From Mauremys mutica (taxonomy: Eukaryota > Chordata > Testudines > Geoemydidae): 64,000 nt of DNA. Of this stretch, positions 1 through 12,148 are shown piece after piece (the stretch's first letter is position 1; every line of letters starts with the position of its first letter). Where the stretch lies: assembly GCF_020497125.1 (NCBI RefSeq), contig NC_059075.1, positions 36,244,003 to 36,308,002 of the forward strand. Direction: 5' to 3'. Under the pieces are notes generated by a model that worked only from the letters and a program-made list of their open reading frames with translations, was not told the origin of the DNA and searched no databases. The position numbers and the translations under genes were made by a program.

Positions 1-918
1 AAGATTAGAGGGAGGTGTGCGGAGGAAGGTGGAGGCCTCAAAGCACTATGGGGAATTTCACAGCCAGCAAAAAATATTCTTTTGAGGACTCTCCTCCTCA
101 ACTGCCTTTTGCTGATTTAATACTGACTTTCCCTTTGTACTAACACAGATGTTTCTGATGTGTGGGTGTAAGATATGTTCTCCACTAATTTACTTCCCTC
201 TTTGCCAAGCACCCTGAGAAAGAACCTGAGGCAAGGCAAGGGAAATGAGGAGAGTGCTTCTTTTTATTTTCTAAAGCTCAGAATGAACTGGTTTTTTGTA
301 TCTTAAAAAGCAGCAAAGATGGGAATGGAATACACTATAGAGAGTCCCAGTGTATTGAACATACTGTCACAAATGCCAGTTTGGAGATGGAACAGCCCGC
401 TTGCCACAAAAAGAAATGTGAAAAATCGTCCCATCCCCGCCCGTATATGACATTCCCTGGAAGGACATCCACACCAGCCTTCCCTGTGAGCTCACCTGCA
501 TGTAGCCCATATGTTCAAATCAATATTAAATGATTCTGCCAGAACACTAAATTGTGTGTGTGAGTTAAGGTTGCATACATAACACATAATTAGAGAAAGA
601 AAAAGTTATGGTATCTAAGATAATGTAACCTGCTGCTCCTTTACCCAGAGACCCACCTCCCTTTACATATAGAACAACCATCACACAACACAGACAAAAC
701 ACCACTTTATATAGAGATGCAAGCCTTCCAGCCACTTCTCCCCGAAACAAGCTAGACTCTCCCTTACTCTCTAATCTTCACTTTAGTGGAAAAATTATAC
801 CTCACTCATGTTTGGGGAATCTTGATTCTTTATCTTGTTTCTTAAGGTGACTACTCATTCTCTGCCACTGATTACAGCTGCTTCAGGTTTTTTTCCCCAT
901 ACCACTGCCAGCCCTGTT
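1..918. other. Unassigned AT-rich DNA
   Basis: I see no gene, RNA or recognisable repeat. Open frames are short, overlap on both strands and lack family features. Confidence 0.5.
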
Positions 919-1101
919 TCATAGAATCCCAGGGTTGGAAGAGACCTCAGAAGGTCATCTAGTCCAACCCCCTGCTCAGAGCAGGACTAATCCCCAGACA
1001 GATTTTTGTCCCAGATCCCTAAATGGCCCCCCTCAAGGACTGAAGTCACAAACCCTGGGTTTAGCAGGCCAATGCTCAAACCACTGAGCTATCCCTCCCC
1101 C
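919..1101 (-). repeat. tRNA-derived SINE with CR1-like tail (tortoise Pol III/Cry type)
   Basis: Read on the minus strand, the element starts near 1101 with a tRNA-like head: a box A-like stretch (TAGCTCAGTGGTTTGAGC) and a box B-like stretch around the reverse complement of 1035-1055. It ends at 919 with a CR1-type tail whose last bases are ATTCTATGA. A tRNA head joined to a CR1 3' tail is known for the SINE of cryptodiran turtles, which borrows the CR1 reverse transcriptase for mobilisation. It is not a tRNA gene, since it has no full cloverleaf. A second copy lies at 43395-43569. Confidence 0.85.
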
Positions 1102-1234
1102 TTCATGGAATGCACCACTGCTCCTTATGTTTCATGGTATAAGCCACCAATTAACTACCTTAGGGTTAGGAAGAAAGATTGTATAATTTTCCATTATGGA
1201 GGTTTTACACCTTACAGAAACTCCTCTTGTTTGG

Positions 1235-1290
1235 GATAGGATGCTAGATTAGATGGACCATTAATCTGATCTGATCTAGCAATTTCTATA
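1235..1290 (+). repeat. Possible short CR1 3' end fragment
   Basis: The stretch resembles the CR1 3' untranslated end seen at 23680-23731 (a 'ctagatggacc...ctgat' block followed by a 'ttctatattc' end). It is too short for a firm call. Confidence 0.35.
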
Positions 1291-1436
1291 TTCAAGACTA
1301 TTTAATTATGAAGAGCAACATTACACAACAGTTTAGGACAGGATGTAAGGAAGACTATTCCATTCATTTCAATCTGCAAGGGGGAGCAGAGGGATGTGTA
1401 TGTAATTTCCTACATTGGAATTTGGCTAGGATATTG

Positions 1437-1640
1437 AGTATCAGAGGGGTAGCCGTGTTAGTCTGGATCTGTAAAAGAAGCAAAGAGTACTGTGGCACCT
1501 TATAGACTAACAGACATATTGGAGCATGAGCTTTCATGGATGAATCCATGCATCGGACGAAGTGGGTATTCACCCACGAAAGCTCATTTCCCAATACGTC
1601 TGTTAGTCTATAAGGTGCCACAGGACTCTTTGCTGCTTTT
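1437..1640. mobile_element. Penelope-like retroelement tail, inverted pair 1
   Basis: Two tails of the same Penelope-like family face each other. The minus-strand copy (about 1437-1547) is complete to its terminus, carrying the GTGTTAGTCTGGATCTG block and the TATCAGAGG end. The plus-strand copy (about 1553-1640) stops about 36 nt before that terminus. The pair is flanked by a perfect 12 bp direct repeat, GCTAGGATATTG, at 1425-1436 and 1641-1652, so it inserted as one unit. The arms differ at roughly ten of 83 positions. The tail family is assigned by its match to the 3' end of the GIY-YIG-coding copy at 19252-20144. No coding part is present. Confidence 0.85.
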
Positions 1641-1652
1641 GCTAGGATATTG

Positions 1653-2404
1653 GTTATCAATTCTGCACTTGCAAAAAGTTCCATGCAGTCTTCAATATTC
1701 TTGAATGGTTAGAAGCTCAGTATGGTTAGAAGGCAGCTCCCCCCAGCAGCACGGTCGCGCTAATGAGATATTGAGGCATCAAAAGAAGTAGTAACTCAGA
1801 CCCCCTGGCGAATCATGAACACCACCACTTCTTTCAGACTCAAAATTTTCCTTGGAGCTCTCCCGTCCAAATCCAATCTGATTAACATGTGAGCTCCAGC
1901 ATGGTCGCAATGCAAGATTGTGTGACCACAGGTGGTATGCATTCCATAGCTTCAAAATGGTATTTTACAAATCACCCTTTGTCAGGATACGCTGCTGGAG
2001 AGGCAGAGGGAAAGACGTCACTGTAAGTGCAATAGGATTTGAAATAAATGATGCAGTTATGTTTAGAAAGAAAGAGGACATTATGGCAAAATATGCAGTA
2101 ATCGTCTTTATTTATGAACAAGCCAGTCATGTAAAATCTACACCCTGTGGAGTAACTGTAGGTGCTTAATTGACTGCCTGTAAGAAAACCATTACAACTC
2201 TATTACTCCATCAACTGCAGGGAAGACACAGTGGGAAAAAATAACTTGTAAGTAAAGTTTTCACACCCCTGCTTGGTGGTGAACTCCTCAGCTGCCTTTT
2301 GCTAAATCTGTAATGTATCTCTTCTTGTATACTGTGTGTCTGCAATATTGGCATACACAGCACACCCTGCTATGACAATTGTGCCAGACATTTAGAAACA
2401 AGTA
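1653..2404. other. Unassigned DNA
   Basis: No gene or clear repeat was recognised. The 83-codon frame at 1918-2169 has no family resemblance I can name. Confidence 0.45.
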
Positions 2405-2675
2405 CTAGGGGTGGCTCCAGGCCCCAGCACGCCAAGCACGTGCTTGGGGCGGCATGCCACGGGGGATGCTCTGCCAGTCGCCGGGAGGGCGGCAGGCATC
2501 TCCGGTGGACCTCCCACAGGCGTCCCTGTGGAGGGTCCACTGGTCCCGCGGCTCTGGTGGAGCATCCGCAGGCACGTCTGCAGGAGGTCCACCGGAGCCG
2601 CGGGACCGGCGACCGGCAGAGCGCCCCCTGCGGCGTGCCGCCGTGCTTGGGGAGGCGAAATGGCTAGAGCCTTAC
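2405..2675. repeat. GC-rich interspersed repeat with internal inverted blocks
   Basis: A sharp GC-rich island sits in AT-rich surroundings. It contains inverted blocks: 'tccggtggacctcc' near 2500 mirrors 'ggaggtccaccgga' near 2585. The outer edges (GTGGCTCCAGG at 2410, GGCTAGAGCC at 2661) are weakly inverted. This suggests a foldback-type non-autonomous element. All six frames are open here only because GC-rich DNA has few stop codons; I do not regard any as a gene. Confidence 0.55.
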
Positions 2676-5600
2676 GGCCTTATGTAAAAATGTGCAGTTC
2701 CTAGTAAAGGCATTGGCATTAACGGAAGAATTACCAGAGCAAGAAGCTCAAAAAAAGGCCTATTGACATTGTTTTACTTTTAAAGAGCTATTACATGGCA
2801 CTGATGGAGATTCAGCTCTTCTTGTTTATCCTCAGTTTGGATCTCCCTGGTGATCACCTCCCTGGAACTAAAGAAAGCTGAAAACAGAAGGGGAAAAAAG
2901 TGGAGAGGTAATAGATATTTGGAAAGATAAAATCTAACTTTTTTATTGGCAGTAAAATATATGTTGCATGTTGAAAATTCTCTTGCTAACATTAGGAATG
3001 TGTGTAGTGCTGACCTTTCCATTTTGAGTTTATGGACAAAACTAAGATTTTTAGATCGGGGCCACTATGCAAAGCAGTATCAAACTTTGCATTCCTCCAT
3101 TGCAACCTCTCTCATCCTAGTTATTGACTTGTCTGTTTCAGCTACCAAAATAGACCAAAAACAATAAGATATAGGAAAAAAATAGTTATTTTCCATCTCC
3201 CTCTAATTAGTTGAAAAAAATCCTAAATTAGTCCTAAAAAAATCCAGAGTCTTCATGAAGACCAATGACCCATGCAGGAGCAGGATTGCATTATGGGAAA
3301 TGTGCCCCAGACCTCTGAACTGCCCAGCATTTCTATGATTCAGACTCCTGAGGTGATGCATTTTTTGAATGCATAAATCAAATCAATCAAATCACACCAC
3401 ATCAAAATAAAAAAAATGCTGGCTTTTTTGAAAAGTTTATGAAACTTCCTGATTCTAGTCAAACCAGAAATACCAACCAAAGACCAACTGGAATCCCAAA
3501 GTGCAGCGGCAGAAGTGAACATGGAAAAAAAGTCATAGTTTGTTACAAGAGAGGTGTACTCTTTTGAACCCCAGGAAAGATTTGGTTTGGATTCAGTTCA
3601 AGTCGCAGAAAAAGTTTGGGTTGGTTCATGTTTCACCAGAATGAGTTCACCTATCTCTACTTATCACTATAGATTAGTTAGTTCTTTCCTATGGTCCATG
3701 GACTCATGCAGACATGGTGCAAACATGGAAACAGCTTTTAGAGTAGCTGGTCAGGTGTAGGCCCAAAAATGTGTGTTTCCCTTTTAAAGCAACGGGCATG
3801 GAGAAGGCAGTTATTGCGACTCAGATTTGTATAAGTCCTATGATTCTGTGAATCCGTATCATCACTGTTCTCCCAACAGATGCTCAGTTCTTTCTGTAGG
3901 ACATTATCACTGTGAACCAAGGGAGCGTGGGATGGTGTGTGGATAGAAAAAAATTCACTTTGAGCTCTGAATGCAACTGAAGGCTCATCCTCAGAGTTCT
4001 AGGAGCAGAATAATTCTGCATTCCTAAATCACACATTGTTGCATTTGCTCCCCACAGCCTAGCCATCAACATTGGGTGGGAACAAGTTCACCAAAAAAGC
4101 CTCAGCTGAGTCTTTCTGTGTTGAATAAAGCCCCTGCGGATGCAATTACCTCAGGGAAATTTGGGGTGGAGAGAAGATACAGAAGGAACCAGTCTTTTCT
4201 CTTCCAAAAGAACAGCTTGCAGTTGTCTATGCATATGTTTTACTATCCACACATTCATCTTGTTAGCCTTGATGAATTTACCCTTAATGCTTACAATTCT
4301 TTTTAATTAATCCATCATAAGAGACTTGCATTATCCCACTGGGAGAGCCAAATATGGTTCTACATTTTTCTGTACACCATTTTCTCTCCATCTTTCTGTT
4401 TTCCCTGTTGCCTTTATGTTTCCACAATAAATCTCAAAACAAGCTCAACACCACTACATATCTCTTTAAAAATTGACACCATCTAAGTGAATGATCTACA
4501 GCACATGAAATAAAGAAAATCCCCAGTAATGTGCAGGGAAACATCTCAATATTAAGGGAGTGGACGCACAGTTATGTCACTCACAAACCTAACATCTATA
4601 GCAAGCTTTTCACCTTGATTTTCTCTTTATCTCTTTACCTTAGAAAATTACTCAGAAAATTGGGGCTTGTTCTTAGTTTTTATCCCCCAGAAAGTAAAGA
4701 GTAAAACATAAATTTCTCAGCTCACACTTTTCAATCTGCTTAATTGCTGCACATAAATTCTGCTTAGAAACTGAGAATGAGATTGCATAGTGTTTTCTGC
4801 AGGGGGAGTGGGCAAAGAACCTACTCCCTCCCTTGGGCATCCCAAGCAAGGGCTCATCATAATCCCAGCCCCTGAACCTTTCTGACCACAGGGACCAAAA
4901 GGAGACGGGGAGAGATCTAGACCATAGTCTCAACCATTGTATTTCTCCTTGCCTTGTTTTGGTTATAGACTTGTCTGCTTTGGGCTACAAAAATAGATAG
5001 GAGACAATAGGCAAAACAATATAACTCTTTCCCCTCTCCCTCCATGGGCTGCAGGGGTCAAACAGACTACATCATCCTCATGGATGGTTCAGCGTGTGTA
5101 GTCCTGTGCTCCAGGCCAGTCTTTAGAGCCGGGAGTTAACTGGCCCTAGACAACCACCTATTGAACAGATGGAACGTGAAAAGAATGACAGCTCTCCACT
5201 TTAAGGAGGGGCCTGATTCTGTGTGGTGCTGAGCCCTGCTAATAAATAGAGCATTCAGTGGGAGTGGAAAGGAGAAAGAACCACCCAGGATCGAGCCTTT
5301 GTTTTATCTGCTTTATTCACAAAGCTTGTGAATGGACCTGACTACTCCAAACTGGATTTTTTGTTTACTGATTTCATTATAAATAAGGCAGGGGGTGCAG
5401 TGAAAGGCAAAGCAACAGAAGCATATTTATACAGACAACTTATAACAGAGCTGTCTTACAGGTAATAAGAAAGAATGAAATCTTCAGTCATCCTCTCGCT
5501 CCTGAGAGCCAAGGCACCATTGTGTGCCTTCTCTCACTTCCTTTTCCCTGGCAGGGAGCACAGCTTTTATCTGAGGATTACAGATGTCATCACTGCAAGA

Positions 5601-5890
5601 GGCCTCATACATCCTAGTGCTGTGGATTTCACACTCTAACCTGTAGTCTATCATTGCTATGCAGAGACCATCTTTTGTGTTCATACAAAGAAAGTGGTGC
5701 ATAGAGTGGAGGAGCTGTGGACATACTGGTTCTATGTCCACCCCACTTCCAGTGCAGCATTGTTCCCTCCAGTTTATTATCCTATGTTTCCCTCATTTTA
5801 AATTGTCTCAGGAAATAGAGGTTTCACCATCTGAAAACATTTTACACATAGTGATTCAGCCTCACAAGCCTTTGTGGGGTGGGTAAGGTT
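2676..5890. other. Long unassigned stretch
   Basis: About 3.2 kb in which I recognise no exon, RNA gene or family-level repeat. The longest frames are under 90 codons, without motifs or supporting splice context. Confidence 0.45.
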
Positions 5891-6040
5891 TATTAGTTCG
5901 ATTTTAAAGATGTTGAAATTGAGGCAGAGAGAAGTGAAGTGATGTGTCCCAAAGTCACACAATAAGTCAGTGGGCAGAGCTAGGAATAAAACCCAACTCT
6001 AAGTTGCATGCTGTAACTCTCAGACCACAATTCCTCTCTT
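5891..6040 (-). repeat. MIR-like SINE
   Basis: On the plus strand the order is a 'gaggcagagagaagtgaagtg' type block, 'cacacaataagtcagtgg', then 'gcagagctaggaataaaacc'. This is the reverse complement of a MIR/CORE-SINE 5' half (tRNA-related head plus the 'gcaagtcactt' block). It is old and diverged. Confidence 0.6.
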
Positions 6041-7179
6041 CCAAAGTTAGCATTTTAGTTTTTCCAAGGTATATTTCTATACTGCTTGAGGGGAAGACAT
6101 TTCTGTTTTTTATTTGTTTCTGTGTTTTATAATGAAAAGCCCATGGACTCAATGTGTATTCAGAGATGTTAAAATGGCTTTCAGTATGATACTGAGGGCT
6201 CATTTTTATGATCTCAAGGCTGCAGCAAGCACACTGCCTAGTCTTTTTACTTTAATGTTGTTGGGGTTTTTTCATATTCACAAAACAGTGCCTGTCCCCA
6301 GAAAAAAATAAATGTGCTCCCTAGAGATTCCACTCTTGGAATCAAAGCATGGGTGCATGCATACTATTAGTGCTGATAAATGAGGCCAGGTATGTTTTAA
6401 TAACCTTCGCTGTGGAAGGCATTTTTGCACTACTCTTGCACTCAGTCAGTCGCTGTGTATCTTGGCAAAGCCAGGTCTGTTTCTGAGGAAAGAAAACTAT
6501 TTCCATCTTTAATAAGTCATTCCAAGTTTCCTGTGATGTTATAAATAATCGGGCAAGCAGCCGGCTTTATTCTGCTTAATTCGATATGGCAGATTTGGAG
6601 AGCAGAAAAGTTCAGTCTCAACATAAGCTCTGGAGCTGGACTTTGACCAAGTCTCCCCCCACGCACCCTCCTGATGAGATAAAGTTTATCATAAAGCACA
6701 CTTACCAAGGCAGCTGAGACAGGGCCTGGCCTTCGCGTCTATTTACCAAAAGTACCCTGTTCATACTCAAACGCCCTGCATGCTGTGGACATGAGGTCAC
6801 ACTGTGCCAGGTTTTCTTTGGGGAGTTGGCAGCTGCTCTAACAGTGTTAGCTAATACACTTGCCATTCAGGGAAAAGAAAGTGCTTGCAACACAAATAAA
6901 TTAGTTTATGCGTAATTGAAAAAGGAAATATAAAGTCACATGCCTTCATCTGCACATAGGGCAATGCTTACAGTGCCTGGATAGTTGTGGAGGTCAAGTG
7001 CCCTCATGCCAAATTGAATGCCTTTTCTGAAGCTTGGGGAGGTGCAGTATTCTTCAGGGGACATTGGAAGGTTGTATATTCTAGGCATGTTAGAAGGTTG
7101 CATAGCTCATTTGGATGAATATTCATGAAGGAAAAAGTTGATTGAGGAGATGCATTCCTTCATAACAGTGAGAGAATGA
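6041..7179. other. Unassigned DNA
   Basis: No gene or named repeat was recognised. Confidence 0.45.
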
Positions 7180-7620
7180 GTGGCAGTATGGTCTAGTGAT
7201 TAAACTGGAGTTTAAGAGACTAGGATTCCATTCTTAGCTCTGCTTGTGATGTTTGGCATGATCTTAGGCAAATCATAGGGTTTAAAGCCAGAAGGGACTA
7301 CCAGATCATAGTTTGACCTCCTATATATTAAAGGCAACCAACACCACTCACCCCTACACGCTAAACCCAACAACCAAAATTAGACCAATGTCCACAGGAC
7401 ACTAGACTATTATGTGCCACAGGCAGAGAATAGGAAGGACAGAGGTGCACCAGTGCCCAAGGACCTCAGAATGGCAGGGAAATGGCAAGTCACTTAAGAT
7501 CTCTGTCTCAATTATTCCTTTTGTAAAAGGGGGAGGATAATGATCTATCTACCTGACCCACAGATATAGTGTGAAAATTAATTAGCTAATGTTTGTAAAT
7601 TGATGTACAAGTCCTAAGAA
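7180..7620 (+). repeat. MIR-like SINE, split by a later insertion
   Basis: The first half (7180-7275) has the MIR order: a 'ggcagtatggtctagtgatt' head, an 'aggattccattcttagctctg' block, then 'ggcaaatca'. The second half resumes at 7484 with 'ggcaagtcacttaa', 'atctctgtctcaattattcc' and 'aaaagggggaggataatga'. A different repeat (7276-7483) lies between. Confidence 0.65.
7276..7483 (-). repeat. Interspersed repeat inserted in the MIR-like SINE
   Basis: The 208 bp unit starts with 'taggg tttaaagccagaaggg' wording like the reverse complement of a CR1-type 3' end ('ccttctggc...'). It is flanked by a near-perfect 9 bp direct repeat, GGCAAATCA (7267-7275) and GGCAAGTCA (7484-7492). The family is not firmly identified. 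A CR1-tailed SINE or LINE fragment is my best guess. Confidence 0.5.
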
Positions 7621-8481
7621 TTATTACTATAGGCCAAGACAGTACATTGGTGATGACCATTACTTTGAAATAACAGGACCAGAATTTTTTTTTTGTTTGA
7701 ATGCCTCAGGTTATATTTGCAGATCAAATTTATTTCCAAAATACAACCCAGATGTATTGTTATGGATTTTTTAATAAAATTATTGCTTAAAGGTAAAACA
7801 TAGTAATACAAAAACAACTTTCTTTGGTGAGTCATAATATTAAGTAATTTCCTTTTAAAAATAAAATTAAAACCTCAGTTTGTTCCCATAGCTCATCTGG
7901 TGCTGTTCCCGAGGTGATTACACATCCAACTTGGACCTAGTATTCTTTCTAACTGACTCAGCATTCCTAAGGAAATGCTCATATTGGGAATCAGAATATT
8001 TTCTGGTTGAATTACTCCTTGGATCTGGAAAACTGGTATGAGAAAAGCAAGATGTTGTAGGATGAGTTATGACATGTCTTCCTATAGCTCCCACAGTAAT
8101 GACTTGCTGAGAGAGTCCCAGATTAACCTTTATAATCCTCTCTCCCTTATCTATCTTGCAATCAGGCATTTGCCAGAATTTAGGGAATTTCTTTTGAGGA
8201 TTGAAAATGCCCCCGTGGCTAGTACAATGTAGTATACAATGAGAGAAAGGTGTTACATTACTCTATGTAAATCAAGTTATGGTTACATAACACAATCTGA
8301 CTGCTGCCTAGAAATTCAGGGCCCGGTTCTGATTTACTGTTCAGGTAATGTAAAGGGACCAGGAAATGGGAGTACACATTCTATAAGGTCTGTTTACATT
8401 GCTAGAAGAGTGGAAAGCAGCCGGGGTGAAAATCCAAATCAGCCCCTTATAATTTAATCCTCACATGAAGAGAAAGAACAT
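7621..8481. other. Unassigned DNA
   Basis: No gene or clear repeat was recognised. Confidence 0.45.
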
Positions 8482-8775
8482 AGGCCAGGAATTTCAAAGG
8501 CTCCTAAGGAAATTGGGCCTCCAACTTTCATTGACTTTTAATTGGAGTTGAGTGACTAAGGCCTTGGCTACACTTGTAAGTTTAGAGCACATTAAATCAG
8601 CCCCAGGCATCCTAAATCCTGAGGTGTCCACACTGGCAAGGCACGTAGAGCGCTCAGACTCCGCAGCTGGAGCATCCCTGGTAATCCACTGCCACGAGAA
8701 GCATAGAGCTTGCTGCGCCCCGGCTGGAGTACCGCGGTGCCAGTGTGGACGCTGTGGTCTATTAATGCGTTCTGA

Positions 8776-10662
8776 TTGGCCTCCATGAAGTGTCTCACAA
8801 TGCTTGTTCTAGCCACTCTGGTCATCACTTTGAACTCTACTGCCTGCTCTCGGGTGACCAACCATCAGACCTGCTCTTTAAATTCTCTGGGAATTTTCAA
8901 ATTCCCCTTCCTGTTTGCTCAGCAAGGCACGGAGTGCTCTCAGCGAATCTTTCCAGGTGACCATGCATCCATGCACCAGGCAATCCCCAGTATGGAGCAA
9001 TGGCGAGGTGTTTGGGGGGAGGAAGCTGTCCAGTCTCAGCTGCACTCCAGCAATACGAATTACAATACCTACAGGCAGATATCAAGGGCCATGATGGAAA
9101 GGGGCCATGACCGGGACGCAGTGCAGTGCAGGGTTAAAGTGAAGGAGCTGCGGAATGCCTACCACAAAGCGCGGGAGGCAAAACACCGCTCTGGTGCTGC
9201 CCCCACGACCTGCCATTTCTACAAAGAGCTGGATGCAGTATTTGGGGGCGACCCCCAACTCCACTCCAAAGAGCACCATGGACACTTCAGAGGCGGTACC
9301 AGTTCAACAAGGCAGGAGGAGGAAAGCTGGAGAGAGGGTGATGAGGAGGAGGGTGGCCCATAGCCAGAGGATGGCCTGGCGCCCCTAGATGCATGCAGCC
9401 AGGAGCTGTTTTCAAGCCAGGAGGAAAGTAGCCAGTCGCAGCAGATGGTGCTTGGGGAAGAAAAAACAGCAGAGGAGGTGCCTGGTAAGTCGCTTGTATT
9501 TTGGGAAGTTATTCGCTGCGGGCTCTTGGGGCAAGGAGGGTTAGGACTGCATGCATGCCTAGATGAGGAATAGGGCATTTATGTGCTCTCTCACATCACG
9601 GTAATCGGCTTCAGTGATCTCTTCAAAGGTCTCATGCAGAAGCTGGGCTATCTGCTTGCGCAGGTTCCTTGGCACAGCTACTGTGCTCCTTGTCCCAGTC
9701 AGGCTAACATGTCCGCACCACTGTGCCGTGAGGGGCAGGGGGATCATTGCTGAACACAGGCAAGCGGCTTAAGGGCCAGGGCAGAAGCTGCATTGCAGTA
9801 GAAGACCCTCAGCAGCGAGATATCTTCCAGTACGAACTCATCCTGTGGAAAATGTGGGGACAGTGTTCAATATAGGGGCCCCCTGCAGCTGTTGGCTCTC
9901 CCCAAGGCACAGAAACCCAGAGGAGAGTACGGCCCTGAAACAATCAGTCCCCCTTGCCCCTGTGCTTACTCACCATTTTGGGGCTCCTGTGGGTTATGTG
10001 CGCTCACTTTGGGACAAGCACTTTTTGCTATTGCGTACACTGTACTTGTCTTTAAGTACAGCTGAATCATTGCTCTGTCTATTGTGAACAATGCTGCCTC
10101 TGTTAAGTGTTGCATTTTGGCCTAACAGATGTAACCTTGTTATCAATGGCTGAAAGACTGCAAAGAATCAGGAAGTGTCTGCAAAGAACTAAAGAGGACC
10201 TGCTGCATGAAGTCTTGCAGCAGTCCCTTACTGAAAATCAAAAAGTATAAGAATGGTGGGAAACTGAAAAGTGGGTCCACCAGCAGAATGTGGATTGCCA
10301 GCACCAAAGCACGGAGTGGCTCCTAATCATTATGGAGCGCCAAGCAGACTCGATGCAGGCAGTCATAGCACTTCAGACGGAGCAGATATGCACACACACC
10401 CCTGCAGCCCTTGTCCCAAAACTCTTTCCCTTGTGTCCTCATGTCACCGCCAATGCACTTCCCCCAACATCCAGTTTCTTATCACTACAAGTTGCCTCAA
10501 ATACCTGTAGCTTCACCAACCAGCCCTGCAAACTACAACCCTTACCCACTGCACTCAACCCCCATCACCATGCATTTTAGCCAGCCTGAAGTGCAGCACT
10601 CATTGCACGGCAGTCCAGACAGGAAGGCTGAATATGATAACAGGACATATGCAAATCTGTGA
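8776..10662 (+). pseudogene. Harbinger Myb/SANT-like DNA-binding protein gene, two exons, broken
   Basis: Harbinger elements use a Myb/SANT-like partner protein that binds the element ends and helps the transposase into the nucleus. Exon 1 (about 8776-9484; true start uncertain) encodes the SANT-like region, recognisable by GVWGEEAVQSQL, RGHDRDAVQCRVKVKELRNA and CHFYKELDAVFGGDP. An acidic Glu-rich tail follows. The donor is G|GTAAGT at 9485 and the acceptor is TAACAG ending at 10128. Joining 9484 to 10129 restores an Asp codon and a frame that reads on into MAERLQRIRK, a helical region rich in Gln and Glu. The natural stop after TYANL is at about 10660-10662. Damage: a frame slip near 9250 that returns near 9305, a TAG at 9361-9363, a TAA at 10248-10250, and a frame slip near 10405. 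The intron is still present, so this copy is DNA-level, not a retrocopy. Confidence 0.85.
9485..10128 (+). other. Intron of the Harbinger Myb/SANT-like gene
   Basis: It begins GTAAGT and ends AACAG. The split codon (G from exon 1, AT from exon 2) and the protein continuing on both sides support the boundaries. It has no coding features of its own. Confidence 0.75.
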
Positions 10663-10755
10663 TTGTCCCGTTCCCCACTCTGCCCTCTTCCCTCTTCCCA
10701 CACAACACAGATGTGTCATGCCCTTTCTGTTTCCCAAGCCATTGTATTTCTTTTC

Positions 10756-10761
10756 AATAAA
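10756..10761 (+). promoter_or_regulatory. Polyadenylation signal AATAAA
   Basis: It lies about 94 bp downstream of the stop of the Myb/SANT-like gene, a plausible position for its 3' end. Confidence 0.55.
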
Positions 10762-10924
10762 TGATTTTTTTTGGTTTTAAAAACATTCTTCATTGCATTA
10801 AGTAAAAGATACCGTAGCCCAGGAAAGCAACAGGCCCTGCAAGTCAGTGCATCATATGTAGCAAACACAGATGCCTACTAGCACTGGAACCACTGCACTT
10901 CACTCCCATGCAGGGCACCAAACA

Positions 10925-12148
10925 TTACTGGTGGCTTTCAGCATCGAATTGCTCACTCAAGGCTTCCCTAATCCTTGCAGCCCCACGCTGGGCCCCTCTA
11001 ATAGCCCTGCCCACTGGCTGTTCAAATTCAGCCTCCAGGTGTTGAACCTCCATGGTCCATGCCGTGGTCATCTTCCCTTCACAAATGTTATGGAGGGTAC
11101 AGTACGCGGTGATAACCGTGGAGATGTTGTCATAGGCCAGGTCCAGCTTCCCATACAGACAGCGCCAGAGGCCCTTTAAATGGCCAAAAGCACACTGAAC
11201 CGTCATTCTGCACCGACTCAGCCTGTTGTTGAACTGCTCCTTGCTGCTGTCAAGGGTCCCTGTGTATGGTTTCATGAGCCATGGCATTAAAGGGTAAGCA
11301 GGGTCTCCAAGGATTACACTAGGCATTTCAACTTCCCCTACGGTGATCTTCTGGGAAAAAAGTCCCGGCTTGCAGCTTCCTGAACAGGCCTGTGTTCCGA
11401 AAGATGTGTGTGTCACACACCTTTCCGGACTAACCTGCACTAATGTCCATGAAATACCCACGGTGATCCACAAGCGCCTGGATAACTATGGAGAAATACC
11501 CCTTCCGATTAACGTACTCGGAGGCTAGGTGGGCTGGTGCCAGAATTGGAATATGTGTCCCATCTATTGTCCCTCTGTAGTTAGGGAAACTCATTTGTGC
11601 AAAGCCAGCCACAATGTCACGCATGTTGCCCAGAGTCACAGTTCTGAGCAGGATGCGAGTAATGGCCCTGCAAATTTGCATCAACACGATTCCAATGGTC
11701 GACTTTCCCACCCCAGACTGGTTAGCGACTGATCGGTAGCTGTCTGGAATTGTCAGCTTCCAGACTGCAGTAGCCACCCGCTTCTCCACCATCAAGGCAG
11801 CTCTCAATCTCGTGTCCTTGCGCCGCAGGTGGGGGCGAGCTCAGCATACAGTCCCATGAAAGTCGCATTCCTCATCTGAAAGTTCTGCAGCCACTGCTTG
11901 TCATCCCAGACTTGCATGACGATGTGATCCCACCACTCAGTGCTTGTTTCCTGAGCTGAAAAGTAGTGTTCCATGGTGGTGAGCATGTCCATGAATGCCA
12001 CAAGCAATCTCGTGTTGCATGCATTATGCGAGTCGACATCAATGTTGGGCTCTTCACTGTCACTTTGTAGCTTAAGGAGTAACTCGACTGCAATTCGTGA
12101 CATGCTGGCGAGACGTATCAGCATATTCCTCACAAGTTCAGGATCCAT
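10925..12148 (-). pseudogene. Harbinger DDE transposase, broken
   Basis: This is the catalytic protein of PIF/Harbinger elements (DDE_Tnp_4-type nuclease), which cuts and rejoins the transposon ends. The likely start is the ATG at 12148 (MDPELVRNML). The family order is visible: an N-terminal helical part, then RSVANQSGVGKSTIG, then TIDGTHIPI with the first Asp near 11563, LGDPAYPLMPW with the second Asp near 11304, and MTVQCAFGHLKGLWRCL near 11199. The usual catalytic Glu in that last block reads Gln (CAG). Other damage: a frame slip near 11805, a TAG replacing the expected Trp codon near 11435, and a frame slip near 11340. The protein could not be made whole, and its catalytic triad is incomplete. 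Confidence 0.85.

Noticed and set aside
1035..1101. tRNA gene-like box A and box B
   Set aside because: It is the head of a SINE: no full cloverleaf, followed directly by a CR1-type tail, and present twice in the window.
1437..1640. CRISPR-like or palindromic repeat array
   Set aside because: The repeats are two inverted Penelope tails with a target duplication; there are no regular spacers.
2411..2704. Several long overlapping frames
   Set aside because: They coincide exactly with a GC-rich repeat, where stop codons are rare by composition. No motif is visible.
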